Assembly: GCA_037957365.1 (NCBI GenBank)
Contig: JARHVA010000122.1
Coordinates: forward strand, 3,979,001-4,043,000
Origin: Torreya grandis
Taxonomy: Eukaryota > Streptophyta > Pinopsida > Cupressales > Taxaceae
DNA: 64,000 bases
Direction: 5' to 3'
The position numbers and the translations under genes were made by a program. Below, piece by piece: positions 1-9,294 of this stretch. Within the stretch, counting starts at the first letter, position 1; every line of letters starts with the position of its first letter. The notes under the pieces are model-generated. The model had not been told where the DNA came from and did not search any database. It saw only the letters and a program-made list of their open reading frames with translations.

Positions 1-800
1 AAAATGAAAGCATGCCTTTCATGATCTGTACATACCTACCCAAGTGAAAGCAACCTATTCTTGAATATTTCAACTTTTTCATAGTTTTCTTTCTTCATTG
101 TGATGGTTTCTTTGTCATTTTTTAGTTGGTCATCCTCATTTAAGATGATTTCAAGAGTGACCAAGCCTTTAGGAAGTTTGTTGTTCTTCAACTGAACAAT
201 ATGGATGCCATACTGCTATTATAGCTTGGCTTGATTCTTGGAAGCAAACTTATCCTCCTCCTACAAGAAGAGTGTTATTTGCTAATCACTATCAAATACA
301 TGCCAATTAGTGATGTTATCAGGCACAGAGAGTTTGATTACCACTTTTAAATGGCATGGATCATTGTCTTAGCCTATCTCCTTGGGGATGTCAAAATGGG
401 CACCAACTACTACTAGTCTGTCTGCTTGCTTATTCTATTCTCTTGGAATGGAATTGATGTTGAAAACAAGAAAACTCTCCACTAACTCCCACACCTTATG
501 CTTTTAAGACTTAAGAAAGTAATTCTTTGTCAAATTTTGGCCTCTCACTTGATATATAATTAACTCACTATCTCCAAAAACTTATAGTTCTTTAATTCCT
601 CTTTTCCTTGCCCACTCTAAACCATGAATGAGAGACTCATATTCTATAACATTATAAGTGAAAAAAAATTGAAACCTGAAAGTCGAGAAGTATTTCTCTT
701 TTAAGGGTGAAATTATCACTACTTTGCCACCAGTGCCCAATTTGCTTCTTGATCCATCAAAGAAGAGTTGCCATAAACTTGAGCTCTCTTAGTTTGCATT
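1..800 (-). pseudogene. Archaeal-like RNase H (aRNH) plus linker toward RT
   Basis: From 773 leftwards the frame reads WQLFFDGSRSKLGTGG, then YESLIHGLEWARKRGI, then VFGDSELIIYQVRG: the D, E and D landmarks of the RNase H fold as found in plant gypsy aRNH domains. The domain runs to about 385 with the IPRE-NKQAD motif near 430-460. Beyond it come a SVPDN..NWHVF stretch and LPKGLVTLE near 150-180, which in related elements precede RT. A stop interrupts the domain just before VFGD, and more stops follow. RNase H removes the RNA strand during reverse transcription; this copy could not do so. Confidence 0.7.
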
Positions 801-903
801 CATCACATTTGGCACAAGATTACCCTCTTCATGCATGCAATAAATTCTAAGAGCTGCCGTCTTCTATGAACTTGTATGGATCATGTTCAAAGTTATAACT
901 TCC

Positions 904-1485
904 CTATTCATCTAAGAGTAGGTTAGAAACTCCTTCAAGGGTAGAGGGCAAATATTGGTCCATTTGGAATTCTTCTTCATCAACAATGGCATAGATAACA
1001 TTCATCACTTTGAGTGAGTATGGATCTAGATGATCTCTGTGGATTGGCTCTGACTCAATCTTAACCTTAGTCCCATATTTGGTTCTAAAAACCATGTAAG
1101 CCCAGTTTGCTACTAGGTACCCACCTATTTTAGATGTAAAATCCCTAGATAAGTAGATAGCAAAGTAGGGAGGAACATTTTCCACTACCACATCATGGGG
1201 AACTAAGAAAGTTGGATAGGCATGCAGTGTTAGATTCAAGACTCATATGCCTCCTAGTGTCTTGGCTGGTGATCCATCTAATTGTAAGACTCCCTTGGTC
1301 ATCTCCTTGTATTTGAGTCCTAGCTTATCCACTATGCATTTGGGAATTATTGAGGTGCTTTCCCCACTATCAATAATGCAGTTGTGTACCAAAAAATCTC
1401 CTATGACTAAGGATAGATAGAAAGGGGGAACCTTTTCATCTTTTTTTACTTGGCTTGCTATGGAAGGGTGCCCATTCATGATCAA
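904..1485 (-). pseudogene. Gypsy aspartic protease
   Basis: The frame 1485-1243 holds IIDSGESTSIIP, the active-site loop (DSG), followed by an LGLKY segment. After one stop the same domain continues at 1239-904 with NVPPYFAIYLSRDFTSKIGG, which matches the conserved end of plant gypsy protease domains (LLSRDW..LGGY type). The catalytic Asp-Ser-Gly is retained. The protease would cut the Gag-Pol polyprotein. The 3-bp gap between the two open stretches is a stop codon only; I see no frameshift. The left end merges into an acidic linker. Confidence 0.75.
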
Positions 1486-2615
1486 AATGTTATCATCTTT
1501 TTCTAGGATATCTTATTCATTTAGCATGTGCAATTATTTATAGAGTATGTCCTTTTATCCCAACATTTCTAATGAATCCCACAAAGAGATATTCACATGT
1601 AGCTTCTTCATTTGGTCTACCACATTGATCTGAGGGTTTATCCCTTTTAAATTTTCTTTGAGGGTGTTTACATCCTGAGGCACAGGTCGAGAAGTTGAGG
1701 GTGCAATCAGCAACCTATAATTTGGAAATTTTTTGTTCTCATGTGATGAAGAAGATGTTATGGATGTTTGGGTAGCTGCCTAAGCTTCCTCCATAGCTAT
1801 CCTTTTGGACATAGTTTTAGCTACAACATAATCACCTTAGTTGTTCATACTACCCACATAGTTTATTACATAGAATTCACCTTCCAGGTGATTCATGAGG
1901 GTGGAATTAGACTAAGCCTACCTACTATCCATGCCAAGTTGTATTGACACCTCAAAGCTTGGGAATTAGGCATCAACCTGATTGTCTTGTGCATTCATAT
2001 ATTGACTTAGCATCTCATTTGTATAAGCAACCTATTCTTGACCATATCCCAGGGGTGAGAAATTAGGCTATTCTTGTACCAGATTATTTAGAGTGGGCAC
2101 AAGAGCTTTGGATGATGAAGAGGCACCTAGATTATACCCTTGATATGGTCTAGCTTGTGAAAAATAACCCTATCCTTGATTATAATTCTAAAAAGGGGGT
2201 CTATTTGCTTATCTAAACTACTGGTATCCCTAATTTGGCTGATAGTTTTGAGCTTGTTACCTTTTGAGAGCCACTAATTCATTGGCCATGATTTATAACA
2301 AGCTCTTAAGTTCATGAAGGTCATTGGGTGAGGTAGCAGTTGGATTTTCTATGCTAGTTAGAAGATCTAAGGTGGGTGTAATAGTCTAAACTAGAGGTGG
2401 TAATTCAGGAAAGAGTGGTATATGAGATCTAGGGGCTATTTTTCCTGCTTACACTAGGGAATTTTTAGTGGATATATTTCATAGGTATCTAGTAGCACTT
2501 GTCCTCCCATGGACTGTATCATGACAACAATGTCACTATTCAAAGCTTTTAAGTAATAGAGGAAAGCATAGCTTGGGGTCTACCTCACCAATATGGGGAT
2601 TTTGTCCTAAGTCTT
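1486..2615 (-). pseudogene. Decayed gag C-terminus and gag-protease linker
   Basis: No frame stays open for long, but reading leftwards from about 2290 shows MANELVALKR followed by a Gln/Asn/Tyr-rich stretch (QNYQPN, GYFSQARPYQGYN), typical of the low-complexity tail of a plant gypsy Gag. No clear CCHC knuckle is visible. Many in-frame TAG codons sit where glutamine would be expected. The frame lies between the capsid domain and the protease and keeps their orientation, so I assign it to the same polyprotein. Confidence 0.5.
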
Positions 2616-3014
2616 TTAAAACTTGGTATTGAAATCCTGCATGAGTTCATGTAGAGATATTTTCATGGTAGTTAATTGCTCAGCAAGAGAGAAGTAGTCA
2701 CTCTTCTCCTTGAATCTATTTGTCAAGAAAGTGCCTAATTCATTCCATGTGCTGACTGAATTCATAGGCAAAGTTCCATACCAATCCAGAACCTTACCCT
2801 TAAAAGACAATGCCAACAACCTGATGGCTATGTTCTCTTTAGTGATATTATGAATGTTATAGAGGATGGTGATATTTTTGATGTGCTTAATAGTGGTAAT
2901 AGGACCCTCCCCATTAAAGGGAGGAACACTCTTAAGGGTTATCCCTAGAATTGGGTCATAATGTAAAAGGTTTAAAAGGATATGACCATGAAAGGCTATA
3001 AAAGGTAAAGCCAT
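2616..3014 (-). pseudogene. Gypsy Gag capsid domain
   Basis: A 132-codon open stretch from an ATG at 3014 contains PPFNGEGP, RLLALSFKGKVLDWYGTLP, then TWNELGTFLTNRFKEKSD and LAEQLTTMKISLHELM. The aromatic-rich W-Y..L....W..L...F..RF pattern is the signature of the plant retrotransposon gag family, the capsid that packages the element RNA. The start fits: it lies about 310 bp inside the primer site. The frame closes at 2616 and its continuation is broken by stops. Confidence 0.85.
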
Positions 3015-3323
3015 GGTGATAACAGGGTTATATCAAGGCCTTCTTACATAAGTATATTTTATAGCAGGTCTAGGAAAATGACTTATTGTGTAGGGATGAG
3101 TCCTTGCAAATCTAAATCACCTTGTTGAGTTCAATGGTAGTTCAATGAGTTTGAAAGGGACACCCTTGGTAGAAGATCTTGTGGCGACCTTAGACATGGG
3201 ATGTCAGGATGATCTCTAACTAGCTATTGATGTTCTCAAAAATGGAGTATGTTGGGTTAGTGGTTCATTCTTGTAGTAACAAGACCAACACCAATCCTAG
3301 AAATTTTTTAAGCATTAAAATTG

Positions 3324-3341
3324 GTCCCATCAAGCATGCCA
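3324..3341 (-). other. Primer binding site (tRNA-Asp type, decayed)
   Basis: The minus strand reads TTTTTGGCATGCTTGATGGGACC here. It resembles the TGGCGCC..TGCCGGGGA primer site, complementary to the tRNA-Asp 3' end, used by many plant Athila/Tat-type gypsy elements, with differences mostly explained by C-to-T decay. Similar strings occur at 5939 and 47850 beside other LTRs. This sets the left border of the 5' LTR at about 3346. Confidence 0.5.
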
Positions 3342-5936
3342 AAAATTGTTGATGCTATGGATTGCACCCTTGAAAGAAGGATCAACTTCTCTCTTCCACA
3401 TGGCATAATGGAGACTCCCCTCTTGTTGTGAATTTTGGCAAAATTGAGGGAAAAATATTTAGATAAGGGCTAGCTCCCTTTGATTCATCTCTGAGGTCTT
3501 TCACTACTACTGCTAACAATGGGGGGGGGGGTGAAAAGGGAGAAAGATATAACAAAAATAGGAAATATATAAATGGTGATGCACTAAATAGTTTTGATCT
3601 ACTCATCTATTTTAATACTTCAGACCAAAAGGGAGTGAACAAACACTTTATCTAAAAAAATACCAAACTATAAGGTGCTTTAATAGGGGGCTTAATGAAG
3701 ACACAAGGAAAAGGAACTTACCATAGGCACTATATAAAACACACTGTTAGATAACTACTCTTCTATCTCTATGCTCTAGATGAAGCACTTCCTGTTAACC
3801 TATATAAATGGTCTTGGCTACACTAGGTATGTTGGTGTCAATCTATGGAATCATCAAGTTAAAATGACTAAAACATAAATTTGATACATAGACATACTCA
3901 AAAGTATAACCAGTCAGATAGAGGTAAAACACATTCTTATTGATTCAAAGGTAAAATTTGGTAGAGCTTCACCTTACAAAATGAGAGATACATTCCTCTA
4001 GTAAGAGGTTATAATATATAGCTTTTTGAGAAATATTTTTGGTGCTTTCCAAGAATAGGTGGGCCATACTACATTAAATGCCTAATAAGGAGGAAGTCCA
4101 CTGAAAGAACCATGCTGTGGTTATCTCAAGTCTTGACTTTGGTGCTTAACCCGTATTAAATGTCATGACAAGAGCATGGGTCACTTTATCTATTTGAATG
4201 ACAAGGCTACTTCTCAGTGAAGTTCACACGACTGTCTACTCATTTATGTAAAATGAGGAAAAATGGGCCATTCTATTGAATTTCCAAGCTTCCCTTGGTG
4301 GCCACTTGATAGAGACTATTTCATCCACTACAATAACTTCTTGTATTGATGTTTGTTGTGCCACCTAGACTATTCTATCCACTCCCATGCTTGGATTTTA
4401 TATTTTTCTAGCTCTTAGGCCCTTGAGGCTATCCTTAATCTCCTCTTGGCTCTTTAATCTCCTTTCTTGGTGGGTCACTGAGTTTATCCTTAGGTCTTTG
4501 AGCCACCTTTGAATTCCTTCAGGCCTATGCTCAGGAGTTCTTTCAGGGTCTTCTTCAACTGTTAACCCATTTCTATGCATAGGCCCATCCTTAATCATTT
4601 AAAAATCAATGGCTATCTTATCACCATAAAGTTGATGTTTGTAGGCCTATCACCATTTGAAATCCAATGGCTATTTCATTGTCATAAATTTGATGTCTAT
4701 GGGGATGTCACTAGATGTTTAAACCTCTAACAGCTAGTTCATCATGTTGAAGTTGATGTTCTCAGGCCCATCATTATATTTGGTAATTCCTTCAACTTTT
4801 ATGGAATGAAACTTCTTGAAGATAAGGTGTCCCTTCATAAAACTAGAAAAGGTCCCTTCTTGGTCACTAAAAATACCCCACAAGGGAACTTTCCCTTTGG
4901 GCCCCTTTGTCTTCTCAATTCCTTCAGACAAAATGTCTGAAGGAGTTCCTTCTGACATTTTGCCTGAAAGAAAACTTGCCTTCATGCCTTTCTTTGTGAA
5001 TTTATTTAGAAAAAATGTCTAAAGGAATTCCTTTGGGTAATTTTTTTAAAGGAATTCATCCTTTGGTTCTTCCTTGGATTTCCTTCAGAAAAAAGTTTGA
5101 AGGAATCCCTTGTCTTTTTCTTTGGATTTCCTTCAGATAGAAAATCTGAAGGAATCCTTTGCCTTTTCTTTTTTTTGAAGGAGAATCCCCCTTCAGGTCC
5201 TCTACCTTGCTCACTTTTTGAATGCACTCACTACCCTCCACAAGTGCACTTTGGGTCTGAAATTGCCCTTTGAAGCCTGCTTGAATAGTCCCATTTACAA
5301 CCTGATTGCCCTCCATAAGGGCACTTTATCTTTAGAGCTTTGTAAAAGACTTGCATTCTTTGAACTGGCCCATTCCTTTACCAAAAGGCTTGTGCAAACT
5401 AACTTCCCAAAGCAAAATAAGCCTTATATCAAAATGAAAACCTACAAGTCTTAGATATCTCAACTCTTTATAAGAACAAGGCTATTATAAGGGGAAATGG
5501 AGCATTTGCAGTAAGGTGAATACATCCAAGACTGACAGCTCAGGATAACAAGAGAAGAAGGAGACTGATTTGTGGCTTGTAGGACCAAAATGATCAAAAA
5601 CAATGTGAGAAGAGACTAGGATAACTCAAGAAGTATTTTTAGGATCCACAGGGAACTGGAAACACACAAAAAGGACCCCATACCTTTTGAACCATGCCTC
5701 ATGTCACTTTTATCTTATGAATGAGAACCTAGCCAAATGAAAAATATTATAGAGCTAAGCTTGAATCAACCAGACTCTCCAACCATAGTGACTCAAATGA
5801 CATACATATACATAATTGGGATATAGACAATTTAGGATCAGAGACTGAACCTATAAGGGGCATTTGACTTGAGCTAATTGACACTCATGCAGACCTAATA
5901 CTTTCCTTCCCTCTTTAAGGGAATTTCATGTCATAA
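3342..5936. other. LTR-type noncoding sequence between two divergent elements
   Basis: Flanked by outward-pointing primer sites (3324-3341 minus, 5939-5956 plus), this stretch should contain the 5' LTRs of both neighbours head to head. I see no credible gene; the short open frames are low-complexity shadows. It contains an 11-base G run at 3521-3531, a TATA-like ctatataaaa at about 3729, and the hairpin cluster listed separately. I could not place the junction between the two LTRs. Confidence 0.45.
4921..5152. repeat. Cluster of short hairpins, core CCTTCAGA..TCTGAAGG
   Basis: Two perfect hairpins are visible: 4921-4943 (CCTTCAGAC, AAAAT loop, GTCTGAAGG) and 5130-5152 (CCTTCAGAT, AGAAA loop, ATCTGAAGG). 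A near copy lies at 5082-5103 and weaker ones near 4948-4970 and 5010-5035. The 5082 and 5130 copies belong to a 48-bp direct repeat starting TTGGATTTCC at 5074 and 5122. On the minus strand the 48-bp unit reads as a 16-residue repeat around LSEGNP and FSEGNP, so it may be a coding minisatellite remnant or a noncoding structural repeat. Confidence 0.7.
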
Positions 5937-5938
5937 TT

Positions 5939-5956
5939 TGGAATGCTTGGTGGACC
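5939..5956 (+). other. Primer binding site of G2 (tRNA-Asp type, decayed)
   Basis: TGGAATGCTTGGTGGACC, preceded by AATT, parallels the 3324-3341 minus-strand site (TGGCATGCTTGATGGGACC). It marks the end of the G2 5' LTR at about 5935. The ATG at 5943 falls inside this site, so the 68-codon open frame starting there is not a real start. Confidence 0.45.
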
Positions 5957-6134
5957 TATAATTCAAGGTAGATATAATATAGGTCTAATTATAATTAATC
6001 AACCAGTCACCACACCCCACAACACATGCATTATTAATGGAGGCTCTAGAGGCATCAGAGGCTCTAGAGGTGATAGAGATAGACTAGGAGGTGGCACAGG
6101 AGGAAGTAGTGGACTTCCTCCTCATGGGATAGGA

Positions 6135-6982
6135 TTTAGAGGTCCTTAACAACCACTAGTTCAAGCACCTCAACTATCCATGGTATATTATGAAATGGCA
6201 TTTCACCTACCAGAATATCGAGTCATGGAAAATGCTATAGAACATGTCCATAAATGTGAACTCATTTGGTGGGCATGAGGTATCACTTTTTCTAAGAGAA
6301 AATCCACCTAGTTCATAATTACATTGTTGGAGTGAGTACACAAATGGTATAGAAAGTTTGACCCTCAATAAGTAGTGGTGGATTATGATCAACTTAAAAT
6401 GGCATTCCTTCAGGAATTTGATATTCTTGAATTTGAAAAATAAAGTATAGCCATGTTGAAGGACATAATGTAAGAACTTATTGAAAGTGTAAGAGAGTAT
6501 GACACTAGGTTCAAAAAAATCTTGTCAAAGTTATCATTCAAAATCAATGCTCCTCAACATGCATAATGGTTTATGGGAGGTTTGTTACTACCTTTCTAAT
6601 GAACACTATCCCACAAGACCTTTACTAGCCTGTACGAGGATTTGAAAGTCATCTTCTATGTTGAAGCAGTTGGTAGTATTGATACTAGGATCAATACTTT
6701 CATGTAAGCCTAGATAACTTGATTGGGATCATAGCTTGAAAAATTAACTGCAAATAATGTGCACAAAAGTTGTCATGGTTTTTGGTGTACTGAGTGTGAG
6801 TCTAAAGGACATACCCAAAGTAACTACGTGTATAAGAACATCCAACTATATTTAAACAATCATGTGAAATCTATCATGAAGAGAATGATGTACACTCTTG
6901 TCCACTTTTGTAGTGAGAAACACACTCAAAAGTGTCTGACTATTGTAAAATATGCAATGCCTACACTCATGACACTAATGAT
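6135..6982 (+). pseudogene. G2 Gag, part 1 (capsid and first zinc knuckles)
   Basis: Recognisable pieces in order: MAFHLPEYRVMENAIEH and KWYRKFDPQ near 6195-6370, VDYDQLKMAFLQEFDILEF near 6380-6435, ELIESVREYDTRFKKILSKL near 6475-6530, then WCTECESKGHTQSNY at 6783-6827 (a C-x2-C-x4-H-x4-C knuckle with the last Cys now Tyr), and YCKICNAYTHDTND at 6941-6982, the start of a second knuckle. Part 2 resumes at 8173 after the inserted LTR. Stops occur throughout, mostly TAG. Gag would form the particle and bind element RNA. Confidence 0.75.
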
Positions 6983-8167
6983 TGTAGACACCTAAAACTG
7001 GCCACCAATAACCTCTAACTAGACTTTTAACTAATTTCTACCAAAATGTACAATTTGGGATAAAAACACTAAAACACACTAAATGATGTGAACCTGTCAT
7101 ATATAAGTACTAATTTTGGCTAGATTATCACTTAATGGGGCAATGCAATTTATGAGACAACTAACTTTGATCAGATCATTTTGAGTCAAAATGACATTTT
7201 CACACCTAGGTGCTCTGGATTGCTCTTTTCTACCTATTTTATTGCACAAGACATGCATCTTATTTATTTTGTGTTGAAAAAATCCTATATGAGAAAAAAT
7301 ATCCAACACATATAACATCACCTTCTAATTCTAATCTAGTCAAATTTTTAGCCAATAATATGACATTTTGACCAATTTGATTAATTTGTACACCAATTAC
7401 AAAGATTTGCACCAAAATTAATTAGTCATGATTAAGACTAATTAAACTAAATCAAGAGCCTATTTAAGAATTCCATGGATATTTTTGAATATTTCCTTTT
7501 TGAAATTGATTATGAGTTTCTACATCATCAAGTGACATCATTTTTTGGGAAGGCATCCCTAGGTCATAAATGCATAAAATATCTTATTAAGCCCTCTCAT
7601 GGATTATTAATGCATCATTAATGCCTCTTACTCACAAATAATGATGAGGATATTTATAAATTTAATTAAAAGTATTAGATCAATCCATGGCCACACATGT
7701 CAATCTTGAGATGGATAGTCTTGGTTGATCCTAACCAATCTCAAAAATATATAAATAGGAGGCCTTGCCTATTGAATTTTAAGCTTGGATAGTGTAAAGT
7801 TATAATGCTAAAAAGATCTCTCAAGCCATTGATGTAGTGTTATCATGAAAAATTATTGATCCAAGCTAAATCCATCACAAAGACATTAGTGCCAAGGAGA
7901 AGAGGAGATAGCCAATCCTCCTTTGACAAAGACTCATTGAGTACAAACTGAGCAACCCACTTCAACAAGCCATTTGGAGCATCAAAGGGAGGTGAAAGAT
8001 CATTTGTCTTTTTGAATTCTAGTTGTGTTTTCCATTTAGTATTATTATTATTATTCTCCCACCTTAATATCGGATTAAAGTGTTATCCATTAGTGTGTTA
8101 TATTTGGATTTTGATTTCATGCACTAAAACTATACTAATCTCCCCTTAATGTAATCCTATGTTCACA
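6983..8167 (+). repeat. Solo LTR inserted in the G2 gag
   Basis: The 1185-bp block starts TGTAGACACC and ends ATGTTCACA, is flanked by near-identical 5-bp sequences (atgat at 6978-6982, atggt at 8168-8172), and cleanly separates two parts of one zinc-knuckle Gag. It has a TATA motif and no coding potential that I can see, apart from short shadows. These are the marks of a solo LTR left by recombination between the two LTRs of a full element. The TGTAGACACC start matches the Tat-like LTRs at 46316 and, reverse complemented, at 26089, but the interior differs. Confidence 0.7.
7748..7757 (+). promoter_or_regulatory. TATA box of the solo LTR
   Basis: TATATAAATAGGAGGCC, about 765 bp into the 1185-bp LTR, is a good match to a plant retrotransposon TATA box and supports plus orientation. 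There is no evidence that it is active. Confidence 0.45.
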
Positions 8168-8551
8168 ATGGTTATTGATTAATTAGTGATATTCATGAAG
8201 CACGTGCACATGGTACATGCCAAACCTCTATAGATAATAATCAAGATAATGGTGGTTATCATGGCCTAGGTAGAGGATTAGGATAAGGAGGTGGTCATTT
8301 CCCACCAATAACATGTTACAAGTGCAGGTCCTTGGACCATTATCAAAGAGATTATCTAGTTTACCCTATATGTGATTTTTATAAAAAGGACCATCGACTA
8401 GAGGAGTGTCCTGACCTATATACATCCATTACTAAGGAGAGAAATGAAAAGGGTGAAGGTGTGATTCATATAGATAAATCACATTGACACATGCATTTAG
8501 CCACCCCAACAACATAACAATTAAATATCACTATGCACAGTGGAGGACAAT
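8168..8551 (+). pseudogene. G2 Gag, part 2 (two further zinc knuckles)
   Basis: After the target-site copy, the frame runs DIHEARAHGT, a Gly/Arg-rich linker (GGYHGLGRG), then CYKCRSLDHYQRDY (knuckle with the last Cys now Tyr) and CDFYKKDHRLEEC (knuckle with the second Cys now Tyr), and CPDLYTSITKERNEK. The double knuckle followed by an acidic 'CPDL' segment is characteristic of the G2 type of plant Gag. The frame is cut at 8551 by the copia insertion and resumes at 14133. Confidence 0.8.
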
Positions 8552-9221
8552 TGTTGGGGATCAACCAACAAACTTGATTACTTTTATGTAAGCAATTAAA
8601 CACGAAATTAAACTAGAATTGAAAGCAACTAGAATCAGAAATAACAAAGAATAAGAGATACAAGAAACCACCCTGAAAACTTGTATTAAACTCTTCTAGA
8701 AGGAAATATAATGAAGAAGCCACACAGTTTCTTCTCACACCTCTCAGATGTACAGATCTCTTTCCCTCAAGAGTTTACAATTAATCCCAACAACCTGGAT
8801 TGATACACACATATACATTATGTCTTGTACTATTCTTTCATACACACTTTTCATGTACACAAGCTATGAATATCTATCCCTATTATATAAGATTAGGGAT
8901 CATGAGCAATGTATTAACAACCATTAGATACACTTCCAAATCAAAGGCTTAAAATAGTCCTGCCAAATATAAAAATGTGGACTTACAACTAATAGCTAAA
9001 CTTATCATGCAAATAATCTGTTCCATCCATGAAAATAGACTTTTGGGAACACACAAGTGACCGATGTTGGTCCCTGTTTACCTACACATGACCGACATTG
9101 GCCGATACATGACCGACGCCGGTAGCTAATGGTCGACTCCTTGCCATCATCAGCAACTGTTTAAATCCAGCAACTTCAGCATCCACTCATCTGGTGAAGC
9201 TCTTAGCTCCACACCTTAGCA
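8552..9221 (-). repeat. Copia 3' LTR
   Basis: 670 bp; in element sense it starts TGCTAAGGTGTGG and ends GATCCCCAACA. It is adjacent to a purine tract at 9222-9236. It contains a TATA-like TATATAATAGGG (minus strand, near 8881-8892) and three copies of a 13-14-bp near-palindrome of the GACCGACATTGGCC type at 9059-9123. Confidence 0.95.
9059..9123. repeat. Near-palindrome array in copia 3' LTR
   Basis: Three units: GACCGATGTTGGTC at 9059-9072, GACCGACATTGGCC at 9090-9103 and GACCGACGCCGGT at 9111-9123. The homologous block of the other LTR is at about 13971-14060. The same unit occurs in LTRs of unrelated gypsy elements in this window. Confidence 0.8.
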
Positions 9222-9236
9222 ATCTCCCACTTGGAG
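9222..9236 (-). other. Copia polypurine tract
   Basis: Minus-strand CCAAGTGGGAGAT directly precedes the 3' LTR. AAGTGGGAGAT is the usual plus-strand primer of plant copia elements. Confidence 0.85.
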
Positions 9237-9294
9237 ATAAACAACTGCACTAGTACCTGTACAGCAACATCTTCTAGCTTTTCCATCTTCAAAC

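Larger units (their letters stand above)
1..3341 (-). mobile_element. Ty3/gypsy retrotransposon, left part off window
   Basis: Reading leftwards on the minus strand, the order is primer site, gag, glutamine/asparagine-rich linker, aspartic protease, archaeal-like RNase H and the linker that normally leads into reverse transcriptase. RT, classical RNase H, integrase and the 3' LTR would lie beyond position 1. An RNase H ahead of RT is an arrangement I recall from some plant gypsy elements. All frames carry stops, so this is a dead copy. Its 5' LTR must lie to the right of 3341, but its outer end could not be fixed. Confidence 0.8.

Noticed and set aside
1..904. An element with protease and RNase H but no RT
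   Set aside because: The RNase H is the archaeal-like type that can precede RT, and the sequence to its left reads as the usual linker into RT, so RT is most likely beyond the window edge.
5006..5454. Overlapping open frames on both strands as small genes
   Set aside because: They are low-complexity readings of the hairpin/48-bp repeat region with no homologue, start context or domain.
5943..6149. 68-codon open frame as the G2 Gag start
   Set aside because: Its ATG lies inside the decayed primer binding site, and the Gly/Arg-rich reading is not continuous with the capsid frame.
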